From: Rhabdobacter roseus | GTDB lineage: Bacteria; Bacteroidota; Bacteroidia; Cytophagales; Spirosomataceae | NCBI RefSeq assembly: GCF_014202275.1 | Contig: NZ_JACHGF010000005.1 | Coordinates: 358,375-422,374 of the forward strand | Direction of reading: 5' to 3' | DNA: 64,000 bases | Shown: in pieces, positions 56,278 through 64,000 of the stretch | How the letters are laid out: the number at the start of each line of letters is the position of its first letter | Position numbering within the stretch: position 1 is the stretch's first letter | Notes under the pieces: model-generated | The model's database searches: none | Told to the model about the DNA's origin: nothing | The model's input: the letters and a program-made list of their open reading frames with translations, nothing else | Position numbers and translations under genes: made by a program

Positions 56278-56952
56278 TTATTTATCGCGCGTAAGTACCT
56301 CGTCGATAAGCCCGTAGTCTTTGGCTTCGCCCGCCCGGAACCACTTGTCGCGGTCGGAGTCCTTCTCGATGGTCTCTTTGGTTTGTCCGGTATGGCTGGC
56401 CAGAATCTCGTACAGCTCGTCGCGAAGTTTGACAATCTCGCGGGCCGTAATCTCGATATCCGACGACTGCCCCTGCGCCCCACCCGAAGGCTGGTGGATC
56501 ATCACCCGCGCGTGCGGAAGCGCCGAACGCTTGCCCGCCGCTCCTCCGGCCAGCAGCACGGCTCCCATGGAGGCCGCCAGGCTGGTACATACCGTGGCTA
56601 CGTCGGGCCGTACGTACTGCATGGTGTCGTAAATACCTAGTCCTGCGTATACCGAGCCGCCGGGGCTGTTGATGTACATGAGTACGTCCTTCTTGGCGTC
56701 CGCCGACTCCAGGAACAGCAGCTGCGCCACCACGATGTTAGCGATGTTGTCGTCCACGGCCGTTCCCATAAAAATGATTCGGTCGGCCATCAGGCGCGAG
56801 AACACGTCTACCTCGCGGAAGTTCATGGGGCGCTCTTCGATGACCGCGCGGGTCATGTTCTCTACCGTGTGATTGACGTAGCCATCTACCGTAAGGCCGT
56901 TGAGCCCCATATGGTGTACGGCGTATTTTCTGAATTCTTTTCCGTGGTCCAT
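56278..56952 (-). CDS. clpP: ATP-dependent Clp protease proteolytic subunit
   Basis: A 224-aa ClpP: catalytic Ser128 in [15 protein letters not shown] and His153 in [12 protein letters not shown], with the acidic residues of [11 protein letters not shown] completing the triad. [15 protein letters not shown] is the family oxyanion region. The N-terminus is somewhat longer than in E. coli. Its partner clpX follows. Confidence 0.96.
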   Translation of the reverse strand: MDHGKEFRKYAVHHMGLNGLTVDGYVNHTVENMTRAVIEERPMNFREVDVFSRLMADRIIFMGTAVDDNIANIVVAQLLFLESADAKKDVLMYINSPGGSVYAGLGIYDTMQYVRPDVATVCTSLAASMGAVLLAGGAAGKRSALPHARVMIHQPSGGAQGQSSDIEITAREIVKLRDELYEILASHTGQTKETIEKDSDRDKWFRAGEAKDYGLIDEVLTRDK

Positions 56953-57157
56953 GTAGTTACTTGTAAATTTAAAAATTAGAATAATTACGAAACGAGCATT
57001 GCTAAAAACAACGAAAAGCCTCTGTACTTAGTTTCTTGGCCTAGAAGTACCCCAGAGAGCGTAGCTGGCACGTAAAAAGTACCTTGCGTAGGTACCCTAT
57101 ACTAGGGACAAAAATCCGCTTTGCGTTGTTAGCTACAAAAATGGAGAATTTGCTGAA

Positions 57158-57188
57158 TTTACCTTGTCGGTAAAAGTGATAAATTATC
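57158..57188 (+). promoter_or_regulatory. Two dyads upstream of the HTH regulator gene
   Basis: TTTACC-N5-GGTAAA (57158-57174) and the perfect palindrome GATAAATTATC (57178-57188) lie 31-61 bp before the XRE gene at 57219. Closely spaced dyads just upstream of a regulator gene are typical of autoregulatory operators. Confidence 0.45.
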
Positions 57189-57218
57189 GCCTGACGCGAA
57201 ATTAAGCACCTAATTGCT

Positions 57219-57596
57219 ATGAACATACCCATCAAACTACCAGAACGGATACGCCAACGGCGCCTGGCGCGGGGGCTTTCGCAGGAAAACATGGCCGACC
57301 TGCTGGGCCTTTCTACCACGGCCTACGGTGATCTGGAGCGGGGCCGTACCGAGCCTACGCTCTCGCGCCTGGACGAAATAGCCCGGCTGCTGGAAGTACC
57401 CCTGCCTGAGCTGCTGGGCTTTGCGGAGACTGCTTTACCCGAAACAGAATGGCTGCGGCAGGAAAACCAGCGCCTGCACCACGAAAACGCCCAGCTACGC
57501 AACAAGCTCGACCAGTGGAATCGTAAGTTCCAGGAGTGGGTAGGCCGGGAGATTGTGCGCCAGATGCAGGAGCGCCGGGAGCGGATCGGGTTCTAG
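57219..57596 (+). CDS. XRE-family HTH regulator with coiled-coil tail
   Basis: A 125-aa protein. Residues about 6-65 form an HTH_3 domain (RQRRLARGLSQENMADLLG, STTAYGDLERGRTEPTLSRL), and the C-terminal part (about 74-110: QENQRLHHENAQLRNKLDQW) is a strong coiled-coil for dimerisation. It is divergent from clpP and convergent with tig, interrupting the common tig-clpP-clpX order. Two dyads upstream suggest autoregulation; control of clpP is possible but unproven. Confidence 0.87.
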   Translation: MNIPIKLPERIRQRRLARGLSQENMADLLGLSTTAYGDLERGRTEPTLSRLDEIARLLEVPLPELLGFAETALPETEWLRQENQRLHHENAQLRNKLDQWNRKFQEWVGREIVRQMQERRERIGF

Positions 57597-57699
57597 CCCC
57601 AGCTACCTGCCCTAAAGCACGCACCGCCCAGGTACCATACCCAGGCGGCTTGTGTTGTGTCAGGCTGGCTAAAAACCCAGTACCGTAATGGAGGGGTAC

Positions 57700-59049
57700 T
57701 TAAGCCTCCTGTTCTTGCCCACGGGCTACTTTCTCAAACTCGCTTACCTCGATGGTTCTTTCTTCGGTCGCAATTTTTTCGCGCAGCACGTCAAGTACCT
57801 TCTGGTCAAAGACCTGGTTGAAGATTGTGGAGTAGTTGTCGCGCTCCTTGTCGGTCAGGTACCCTACTGCAATGCGGTCGATGGTTTCCTTCATGCTATC
57901 GTCTCCGCCGTACATACCAAACTGCCCGCGTACCATGTTGCGGGTATACTCCAGCAGCTCGGGGTACTCTACTTTAATTCCTTCGCTTTCGGCGATTTTG
58001 TTCTTGATGAGGCTTAGCTTGAGCGACTTTTCAAAATCGGCATACTGCTCCTCGATCTGCTCCCGGCTAAATTTGCCTTCGTTGCTACGCTCGAGCCAGT
58101 CTTTCAGAAAATCGGCCGGCAGCTCGATGGTAATGGCCTGAAGCAACGCCTGCTCCATATCGCGCCGCACCAGGGCTTCGGCTTCGCGCTCGTAGTTGCC
58201 TTTGATGATTTCAAGTACCTTCTCGCGGAACTGCTCCTCGTTTTCGACCTGGCCTTCGCCCAGCACTTTATCAAAAAAGGCCTGGTTCAATTCGGCGGGG
58301 GCCGTACGGGTGATGTCCTCCACCGTAAACGTGAATTCGCCCGCCAGCTCACCCACGTCCTCCTTCTTCTTACCGCTGATGTGGGCCACGGCAGCTTCGT
58401 CCACAAAGGTACTTTGGATGTCGAACGTTACTTCTTGCCCTTTGGCAATGCCTATGAATTTGGCCAGTTCGCTTTCCTGAATCTGCTTGGTAGGAATGGC
58501 CGTTTTGGTCGAGAATTCAGTAGCTTCCTGCTTCAGGTCGCCGTACAGCATGTCGCCCTCTTCCGATACCTCCGGGTGGATGGTATCCGCAAAGCGCTCG
58601 CTCAGGTTTTCGATGGTAGTGTTGAGCTCGGCTTCGTCGGCATTGATGGTGTAATGCGGCACGGCAGGTACCTCGGCAAAGTCCACCTCGAAGTCCGTAG
58701 CCATACCCAGGTCATACACAAACTCAAATTCGCTCTGGCCGTCCCAATCCACTTCGGCGGCTTTTTCCCGGTTCGGGATCGGATCGCCTACTACCTGTAC
58801 TTTATTTTCCCGGATGTAGTCCGTAACCGCGTGGCTCAGGATGTGATTCACTTCGTCCACCAGGATACTTTTGCCGTACATCCGCTGAATGACCTGCGCA
58901 GGTACCTTGCCGGGCCGAAATCCTTTCAGGTTTACCTTCTTTGAGTAATCCTTGATGGTTTTATCTACCTTAGGCTGGTAATCTTCTTTCGTCAGTATCA
59001 CTTTGAGCGAAGCCGTGGTAGGCGAGCTCTTCTCTAACAGAACTTCCAT
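57700..59049 (-). CDS. tig: Trigger factor (ribosome-associated chaperone/PPIase)
   Basis: A 449-aa trigger factor. N-terminal ribosome-binding domain with GFRPGKVPAQVIQRMYG (the ribosome-binding signature), a divergent PPIase region in the middle and a long helical C-terminal domain. Family function: folding of nascent chains. It is upstream of clpP/clpX on the same strand, with the HTH gene inserted on the other strand. Confidence 0.93.
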   Translation of the reverse strand: MEVLLEKSSPTTASLKVILTKEDYQPKVDKTIKDYSKKVNLKGFRPGKVPAQVIQRMYGKSILVDEVNHILSHAVTDYIRENKVQVVGDPIPNREKAAEVDWDGQSEFEFVYDLGMATDFEVDFAEVPAVPHYTINADEAELNTTIENLSERFADTIHPEVSEEGDMLYGDLKQEATEFSTKTAIPTKQIQESELAKFIGIAKGQEVTFDIQSTFVDEAAVAHISGKKKEDVGELAGEFTFTVEDITRTAPAELNQAFFDKVLGEGQVENEEQFREKVLEIIKGNYEREAEALVRRDMEQALLQAITIELPADFLKDWLERSNEGKFSREQIEEQYADFEKSLKLSLIKNKIAESEGIKVEYPELLEYTRNMVRGQFGMYGGDDSMKETIDRIAVGYLTDKERDNYSTIFNQVFDQKVLDVLREKIATEERTIEVSEFEKVARGQEQEA

Positions 59050-59076
59050 GGATCAGTTATGTGTTGTTATAATAGT

Positions 59077-59106
59077 AAAATATAGAATCTCGTTATCTTT
59101 CCCCAA
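59077..59106 (-). promoter_or_regulatory. Promoter of tig
   Basis: On the minus strand, TTG (59106-59104) and TATATTTT (59084-59077; one mismatch to TAnnTTTG) are separated by 19 bp, ending about 28 bp before the tig ATG. Confidence 0.55.
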
Positions 59107-59135
59107 CCAGCGCTGGCTTCTCGGTGCTGGAATAC

Positions 59136-59172
59136 AAAAAAGCCCTCAAAACTAGGGGTCCTGAGGGCTTTT
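59136..59172 (-). terminator. Terminator of tRNA-Leu
   Basis: An 11-bp perfect stem (59138-59148 and 59162-59172) with A/T tails on both sides, located between tRNA-Leu and tig, both on the minus strand. Confidence 0.82.
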
Positions 59173-59253
59173 CGAAGGGTTTACTACGGAGCTGTTCATA
59201 ACTACCAACTACTATGTAGGGAATTAGTACGCCCCGTTAACCCCATTTGCTTG

Positions 59254-59335
59254 TACGGGCGGAGGGAATCGAACCCCCACGCCTTGCGGCACTAGATCCT
59301 AAGTCTAGCACGTCTACCAGTTCCGCCACGCCCGC
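59254..59335 (-). tRNA. tRNA-Leu (anticodon TAG)
   Basis: An 82-nt class II tRNA on the minus strand. Acceptor GCGGGCG pairs with CGCCCGT, anticodon loop CTTAGGA gives TAG, and a long variable arm (TGCCGCAAGGCG) precedes the GGGTTCGATTCCC T-arm. CCA is not encoded. Confidence 0.97.
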
Positions 59336-59381
59336 TCGGTATTAATTGGTCCCCGGAAGGATTAATTAATTTTTTGGACTG

Positions 59382-59389
59382 CAAAGGTA
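59382..59389 (-). promoter_or_regulatory. -7 element of tRNA-Leu
   Basis: TACCTTTG on the minus strand (complement of CAAAGGTA), exact TAnnTTTG, about 47 bp upstream of the tRNA 5' end. No convincing -33 box. Confidence 0.6.
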
Positions 59390-59513
59390 TGTATTTTTTT
59401 ACAGAACCTCCTAATTTTTTAACAACATTTACTCTTTAAGAAATTACTATTGAAAAGACCCCTTTAATCTGTTATTTTGGTATACGAGTTTTAGATAAAG
59501 ACGAAGACGACCC

Positions 59514-61775
59514 GTGGAAGCTATTGCTATTGACCTCGAACAAGAGCGGAAAGAGATTCTGAAAAAATACCGGAAACTGCTACGCACGGCGAAGCCGTTT
59601 CTGAAAGACAACGACGCTAAGCTTATCAAAAAAGCGTATAATACCTCCGTGGAGGCGCATCAGGACATGCGTCGGCGCTCGGGGGAGCCCTATATATACC
59701 ACCCACTGGCGGTGGCGCAAATCGTGGTGGAGGAGATCGGGCTGGGTACTACCGCCATTGTGTCGGCACTGCTCCACGACGTAGTGGAAGACACCGACAT
59801 GACCATCGATGACATCGACCGCCTCTTTGGTAAAAAAGTAGCTCAGATCATCGACGGCCTCACCAAAATATCCGGGAAGTTTGAGTACGGTACCTCGCAG
59901 CAGGCCGAGAACTTCCGCAAAATGCTGCTCACGCTCTCGGACGACGTACGCGTGATCCTGGTGAAGCTCGCCGACCGCCTGCACAACATGCGGACGCTCG
60001 ACAGCATGCCGCGCGACAAGCAGCTCAAGATCGCTTCCGAAACCATCTTTATCTACGCGCCCCTGGCGCACCGCCTGGGCCTGTACGCCATCAAGTCGGA
60101 GCTGGAAGACCTCTACCTCAAGTACGCCGAGCCGGATGCGTACCGGGCCGTGGCGCGTAAGCTGCGCGAAACCAAAACGACCCGTGATCGCTTCATTGCC
60201 CGCTTTACTGACCCCATCGGGCAAGACCTCGAAGACGCCGGATTTAAGTACATCATCAAAGGCCGTCCCAAATCCATCTATTCGATTTGGAACAAAATGC
60301 GGAAGCAGAATAAACCCTTTGAAGAGATATATGACCTTTTTGCCATCCGGATTATTGTGGATTCGCCGCCGGAGTTTGAGCGCGAAAAGGCACTTTGCTG
60401 GCAGGCTTACTCCATCGTGACGGACCACTACAAGCCCAATCCGGACCGCCTGAAAGACTTTCTAAGTACCCCCCGCGCCAACGGCTACCAGTCGCTGCAC
60501 TCCACGGTCATGAGCAAGAGCGGGCAATGGGTAGAAGTACAGATCCGGACTTCCCGCATGGACGAGATTGCCGAAAAAGGCTACGCAGCGCACTGGAAAT
60601 ACAAGGGCAACGACACAAAGGTGCGGGGCAACATCGAACTGTGGATCAACCAGGTACGCGAAACGCTCGAAAACGGCCTGGGTGATCGAACCGCCGCTAT
60701 TGAGTTTCTGGACGAGTTTCGGAGCAATCTTTTCAGCGAGGAGGTGTTTGTCTTTACGCCCAAAGGAGATCTCAAGGTACTTCAACGCGGCTCTACGGCC
60801 CTGGACTTTGCCTTTGATATTCACTCACAGGTAGGCATACGCTGCATGGCGGCTAAGGTGGGAGGTACTTTGGTGCCCATAAGCTACGTACTCAGCAATG
60901 GCGACCAGGTTGAGATTATTACCTCTAATAAACAAAAACCCAACGAAGACTGGCTCCGGATTGTCATCACGTCCAAGGCACGTGCCCGGATTAAAGACTA
61001 CCTTAAGGAAGAAAACCGCCGCTACGAAACCGACGGCCGACAGATGGTCGAGAAAAAGCTTAAGATACTGGGCCTGGAGATTAACCACGAGGTGATCAAT
61101 CAGCTACGGGCCTTTTTTGAAGCCAAAACCCCGACCGATTTTTTCTACCGTATTGGGAAAGGGTACATTCCGCTGGATGACCTCAAAAAATTCAAACGGT
61201 ACAAGGAAAGCAAAGACCGCAAGAGTAAGATTGGCCCCGAGGAGGTACCCGACGGGAAGTCGCTGGTGAGTTTTTTGAAGAATATCCACGGCGACCGCGC
61301 CGATAGTGATACGCTACTCATCGGGGACGATATGGATAAAATCGACTACAAGCTGGCCCCTTGCTGTAATCCCATCGGCGGCGACGACGTCTTTGGCTTT
61401 GTTACGATCAACGAAGGCATCAAGATTCACCGCACTACCTGCCCCAACGCCGCCGAGCTTATGGCCAAGCACGGTAACCGCGTGATCAAAGCCAAGTGGG
61501 AGTCCAAGAAAGATGAGGCCTTTCTGGCGGGCCTGCGCATCACAGGTACCGACCGCATGGGTCTGGTTAATGACGTAACCCGTATTATCTCCAACGAACT
61601 GCACATCAACATGCGGGGGCTCACCATCGACACCCAGGACGGGGTTTTTGAGGGAGATATTAAACTGTACGTACAGGATACCAAGCACCTGGATATTCTT
61701 ATCAAGAAACTTGAACGAGTAGATGGCGTTTATAAAGTACTTCGCTTTGATGCCAACCTCAATGTCGTTCTGTAA
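59514..61775 (+). CDS. Bifunctional (p)ppGpp synthetase/hydrolase (RelA/SpoT)
   Basis: A 753-aa stringent-response enzyme. HD hydrolase with SALLHDVVEDTD near residue 90, synthetase with GRPKSIYSIWNKM near 252, TGS domain (EVFVFTPKGDLKVLQRGSTA near 411), and a C-terminal ACT domain (RITGTDRMGLVNDVTRI). Intact HDVVED motif and synthetase region predict both activities. GTG start at 59514 is chosen since no upstream ATG is available and the sequence begins properly. It lies next to fur and purA. Confidence 0.95.
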   Translation: MEAIAIDLEQERKEILKKYRKLLRTAKPFLKDNDAKLIKKAYNTSVEAHQDMRRRSGEPYIYHPLAVAQIVVEEIGLGTTAIVSALLHDVVEDTDMTIDDIDRLFGKKVAQIIDGLTKISGKFEYGTSQQAENFRKMLLTLSDDVRVILVKLADRLHNMRTLDSMPRDKQLKIASETIFIYAPLAHRLGLYAIKSELEDLYLKYAEPDAYRAVARKLRETKTTRDRFIARFTDPIGQDLEDAGFKYIIKGRPKSIYSIWNKMRKQNKPFEEIYDLFAIRIIVDSPPEFEREKALCWQAYSIVTDHYKPNPDRLKDFLSTPRANGYQSLHSTVMSKSGQWVEVQIRTSRMDEIAEKGYAAHWKYKGNDTKVRGNIELWINQVRETLENGLGDRTAAIEFLDEFRSNLFSEEVFVFTPKGDLKVLQRGSTALDFAFDIHSQVGIRCMAAKVGGTLVPISYVLSNGDQVEIITSNKQKPNEDWLRIVITSKARARIKDYLKEENRRYETDGRQMVEKKLKILGLEINHEVINQLRAFFEAKTPTDFFYRIGKGYIPLDDLKKFKRYKESKDRKSKIGPEEVPDGKSLVSFLKNIHGDRADSDTLLIGDDMDKIDYKLAPCCNPIGGDDVFGFVTINEGIKIHRTTCPNAAELMAKHGNRVIKAKWESKKDEAFLAGLRITGTDRMGLVNDVTRIISNELHINMRGLTIDTQDGVFEGDIKLYVQDTKHLDILIKKLERVDGVYKVLRFDANLNVVL

Positions 61776-61870
61776 ATTGAACCTAGAAATAAAGTACGCT
61801 GTTATTCAATGTTGGACTTCCTGTGAATTAAGTTCAAAAAGCACGTAATTTGCACCTGATTTCAGAAGCT

Positions 61871-62365
61871 ATGCCACAAGCCAGTAAAGCAAACCTGGAC
61901 GCCGCCAAGAAAATTCTGACGGCCTACCTTGAAAATAAGGGACTTCGTAAAACACCGGAACGTTTCGCGATACTAGAAGAGATATACACGCGTGAAGACC
62001 ACTTCGACGTGGATGAGCTGTATATCAGTATGAAAAACAAGAAATATCGCGTCAGCCGGGCCACCGTTTACAACACCCTTGACGTACTTGTAGACTGTGA
62101 TCTCGTTACGAAGCATCAGTTCGGCAGGAACCTGGCGCAGTACGAAAAGTCATACGGATACAAGCAGCACGACCATCTCATCTGTACTGAGTGCCACAAA
62201 GTAATGGAGTTCTGTGATCCTCGCATCCAGAACATCCAGAACATGGTTGGTGAAATGCTTCACTTCAGCGTTTTGCACCATTCGCTTATTTTCTACGGTA
62301 GCTGTACCCGCGAAAACTGCGACAATCGCACGGACATTCTACAGGAAGAGGCAGTCAGAGACTAG
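61871..62365 (+). CDS. Fur-family transcriptional regulator
   Basis: A 164-aa Fur family protein: winged-helix DNA-binding region including RVSRATVYNTLDVLVDCDLV, then the dimerisation/metal domain with HDHLICTECHKVMEF (CxxC zinc) and a second CxxxxC pair (GSCTRENC). The C-terminal cysteines suggest a structural zinc site. The subgroup (Fur, Zur or PerR) is not certain. It follows relA/spoT and precedes purA with about 47 bp. Confidence 0.92.
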   Translation: MPQASKANLDAAKKILTAYLENKGLRKTPERFAILEEIYTREDHFDVDELYISMKNKKYRVSRATVYNTLDVLVDCDLVTKHQFGRNLAQYEKSYGYKQHDHLICTECHKVMEFCDPRIQNIQNMVGEMLHFSVLHHSLIFYGSCTRENCDNRTDILQEEAVRD

Positions 62366-62412
62366 CCGTAGTAGCCCTTAGAACTAAAATCAATTATCTA
62401 ACTTATTTGTGC

Positions 62413-63705
62413 ATGAAAGTTGACGTATTGCTTGGTCTCCAGTGGGGAGACGAAGGAAAAGGTAAGATCGTAGATGTGCTTGCGCCCCAGTATCAGGTGG
62501 TGGCACGCTTCCAGGGAGGGCCCAACGCCGGCCATACCCTGGAATTTGACGGTATCAAGCATGTTCTTCACCAAATTCCATCGGGCATTTTTCGGTCTGA
62601 TATTCAAAATATCATCGGTAACGGCGTAGTACTCGACCCGATTATATTTCAAAAGGAAATTGAAGGGTTACAAAAATACAACCTGGACCTGCAAAAAAAT
62701 CTCTTTATCTCCAAGAAAGCATCCCTCATTATTCCTACGCACCGCTTGCTTGATGCCGCTTATGAGCAACACAAAGGCGCGTCTAAAATTGGATCTACGC
62801 TGAAGGGCATCGGTCCAACCTACCAGGATAAAGTAGCTCGGATTGGGCTTCGTGTGGGCGATATCGTTTCACCGCGCTTTCAGGAAAAGTACCAAAAGCT
62901 GGTCGACGCCCACAAAGCTATTCTTGAATTTTACCAGTTTGACTACCAAAGTACCTTGGCTGAATTGGAAACTCATTTTTTCAGCTCGGTAGAATTCATG
63001 AAGCAGTTTCAGCTCACTAACAGTGAATACCTGATCAATGAGGCCATTCAGAAAGGAGAGAGTGTACTGGCCGAAGGTGCCCAAGGCTCTTTGCTGGATA
63101 TAGACTTTGGATCCTATCCTTTTGTGACCAGCTCAAGTACTATGGCGGCTGGTGCTTGTACGGGCCTGGGTATCGCTCCGCATCAGATCGGCGAAGTATA
63201 CGGTATCTTTAAAGCCTACTGCACCCGCGTCGGCAGTGGCCCTTTTCCCACGGAGCTATTGGAAGAAACCGGTGAAAGAATACGCCAGGAAGGGCGTGAA
63301 TTTGGCGCAACTACCGGGCGGCCTCGCCGCTGCGGCTGGTTGGATCTGCCCGCGCTAAAATACGCCATTATGATTAATGGCGTGACGCAGCTCGTCATGA
63401 TGAAGGTAGATGTACTGACCATATTTGATACCATTCGGGTCTGTACGCACTATCGCTTACCCGATGGTACCGTAACTCATCAGCTCCCTTACGATCTTTG
63501 TGACGAGAAAGTAGAACCTGTATATCGTGATTTTACGGGCTGGGGACATACCCTCGATGGGATCCACGCCTTTGACGAACTACCTGCTCCGCTGGCAGCC
63601 TACGTTGAATTTCTGGAAAAGGAGCTGCAATTGCCCATTAGTTTTATTTCTACGGGCCCCGATCGCCAGGCACTCATTCATCGGGAAGCTCCAAATCTTA
63701 TTTAA
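62413..63705 (+). CDS. purA: Adenylosuccinate synthetase
   Basis: A 430-aa GTP-dependent enzyme of AMP synthesis from IMP. Motifs: GLQWGDEGKGKIVD at 8-21 (active-site loop), GPNAGHTL, GIGPTYQDKVARIG, and EGAQGSLLDIDFG. Start at 62413 is the ATG; an upstream TTG would add two residues. Closed by a strong hairpin at 63720-63764. Confidence 0.98.
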   Translation: MKVDVLLGLQWGDEGKGKIVDVLAPQYQVVARFQGGPNAGHTLEFDGIKHVLHQIPSGIFRSDIQNIIGNGVVLDPIIFQKEIEGLQKYNLDLQKNLFISKKASLIIPTHRLLDAAYEQHKGASKIGSTLKGIGPTYQDKVARIGLRVGDIVSPRFQEKYQKLVDAHKAILEFYQFDYQSTLAELETHFFSSVEFMKQFQLTNSEYLINEAIQKGESVLAEGAQGSLLDIDFGSYPFVTSSSTMAAGACTGLGIAPHQIGEVYGIFKAYCTRVGSGPFPTELLEETGERIRQEGREFGATTGRPRRCGWLDLPALKYAIMINGVTQLVMMKVDVLTIFDTIRVCTHYRLPDGTVTHQLPYDLCDEKVEPVYRDFTGWGHTLDGIHAFDELPAPLAAYVEFLEKELQLPISFISTGPDRQALIHREAPNLI

Positions 63706-63719
63706 TTTAATTGTTTCAA

Positions 63720-63764
63720 AAGCAAAAAGGAACTGCCCGAATATCGGGCAGTTCCTTTTTGCTT
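63720..63764. terminator. Terminator of purA
   Basis: A perfect 21-bp stem (63720-63740 and 63744-63764) with a 3-nt loop and T run on both strands, so it can also block transcription leaving the rRNA operon. Confidence 0.92.
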
Positions 63765-63875
63765 AAAGGGTACTTTAAAAATAGATATAGATTTTGCTCT
63801 GACTCTGATCCCATTTTTCTGTATGTCACTACATAAACAAGATAAGCCCTATTTTCGGTTTGTTCTTAAGCAGAG

Positions 63876-63901
63876 CGAGCAGCCTTTTGAGGGGCTGCTC
63901 G
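63876..63901 (-). terminator. rRNA operon terminator
   Basis: A 9-bp perfect stem (63876-63884 and 63893-63901), just downstream of the 5S rRNA 3' end on the minus strand. Confidence 0.7.
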
Positions 63902-63913
63902 TCTGGGTTTGAT

Positions 63914-64000
63914 GGTCTCGTGGCGGCTACCTACTTTTCCGGGGGTTGACCCAGTATCATCGGCGGTGCGGGGCTTAACTTCTCTGTTCGGGATGGGAAG
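63914..64000 (-). rRNA. 5S rRNA, partial (5' end beyond the window)
   Basis: Reverse complement shows the conserved core TCCCATCCCGAACAGAGAAG and later GATGATACTGGGTC, then GTAGGTAGCCGCCAC near the 3' end. The 3' boundary is estimated. It marks the end of an rRNA operon entering from the right. Confidence 0.85.

Overview
The window reads as chromosomal DNA from a free-living Bacteroidota, most likely a member of the Cytophagales (Spirosomataceae/Cytophagaceae type). The support is a SusC/SusD pair under ECF sigma/FecR control, a type IX secretion sorting domain, a LytTR response regulator, a Fur-RelA/SpoT-PurA neighbourhood, weak Shine-Dalgarno signals, and several promoters carrying the Bacteroidota -7 element TAnnTTTG (upstream of thrA, tRNA-Thr, a peroxiredoxin, ahcY and tRNA-Leu). 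No phage, insertion sequence or CRISPR array was seen.

Layout. 0.2-1.5 kb: MFS transporter. 1.7-5.5 kb: fused aspartokinase/homoserine dehydrogenase, homoserine kinase and an IscA/HesB-type Fe-S protein. 5.7-10.4 kb: nucleotidyltransferase, PhoD-like phosphatase and a large alpha/beta hydrolase broken by a one-base frameshift in a C run. 10.7-19.4 kb: a polysaccharide or oligosaccharide utilisation locus (ECF sigma, FecR, SusC with STN domain, SusD, and an exported 590-aa protein of unknown function). 19.7-25.6 kb: an exported-oxidation and sugar-acid set (PVC-type cytochrome c protein, Tat-exported TIM-barrel protein, SDR, GntP permease). 26.9-27.5 kb: antitoxin/PIN toxin pair. 27.6-35.2 kb: AlkA, SGNH hydrolase, orphan LytTR regulator, beta-propeller protein, serine hydrolase, sulfatase. 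35.3-37.7 kb: molybdate transporter modABC. 37.9-41.3 kb: exported amino-acid oxidase, exported RidA, NCS1 permease. 41.5-48.5 kb: DUF486 protein, tRNA-Thr, esterase, T9SS FG-GAP protein, MurF, peroxiredoxin and AhpD-like pair. 48.6-51.3 kb: XRE regulator and a duplicated lipoprotein, one copy frameshifted, around an unknown secreted ORF. 51.5-63.7 kb: housekeeping block with ahcY, ROK kinase/SDR, clpX, clpP, XRE regulator, tig, tRNA-Leu, relA/spoT, fur, purA. The right edge cuts a 5S rRNA gene at the end of an rRNA operon on the minus strand.

The most unusual property is genome-scale rather than a gene: the hexamers AGTACC, GGTACT and GGTACC (core GTAC, often extended to AAAGTACC/GGTACTTT) are scattered through coding and non-coding DNA at about six to seven times random expectation in typical genes. 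They occur in all three codon phases and appear to force codons otherwise rare in the same genes. They also build several intergenic inverted repeats. Regions of different composition (30.4-33.3 kb) have only background levels, so density may separate old from recently acquired DNA. This resembles the cyanobacterial HIP1 highly iterated palindrome in kind, but the core is different.
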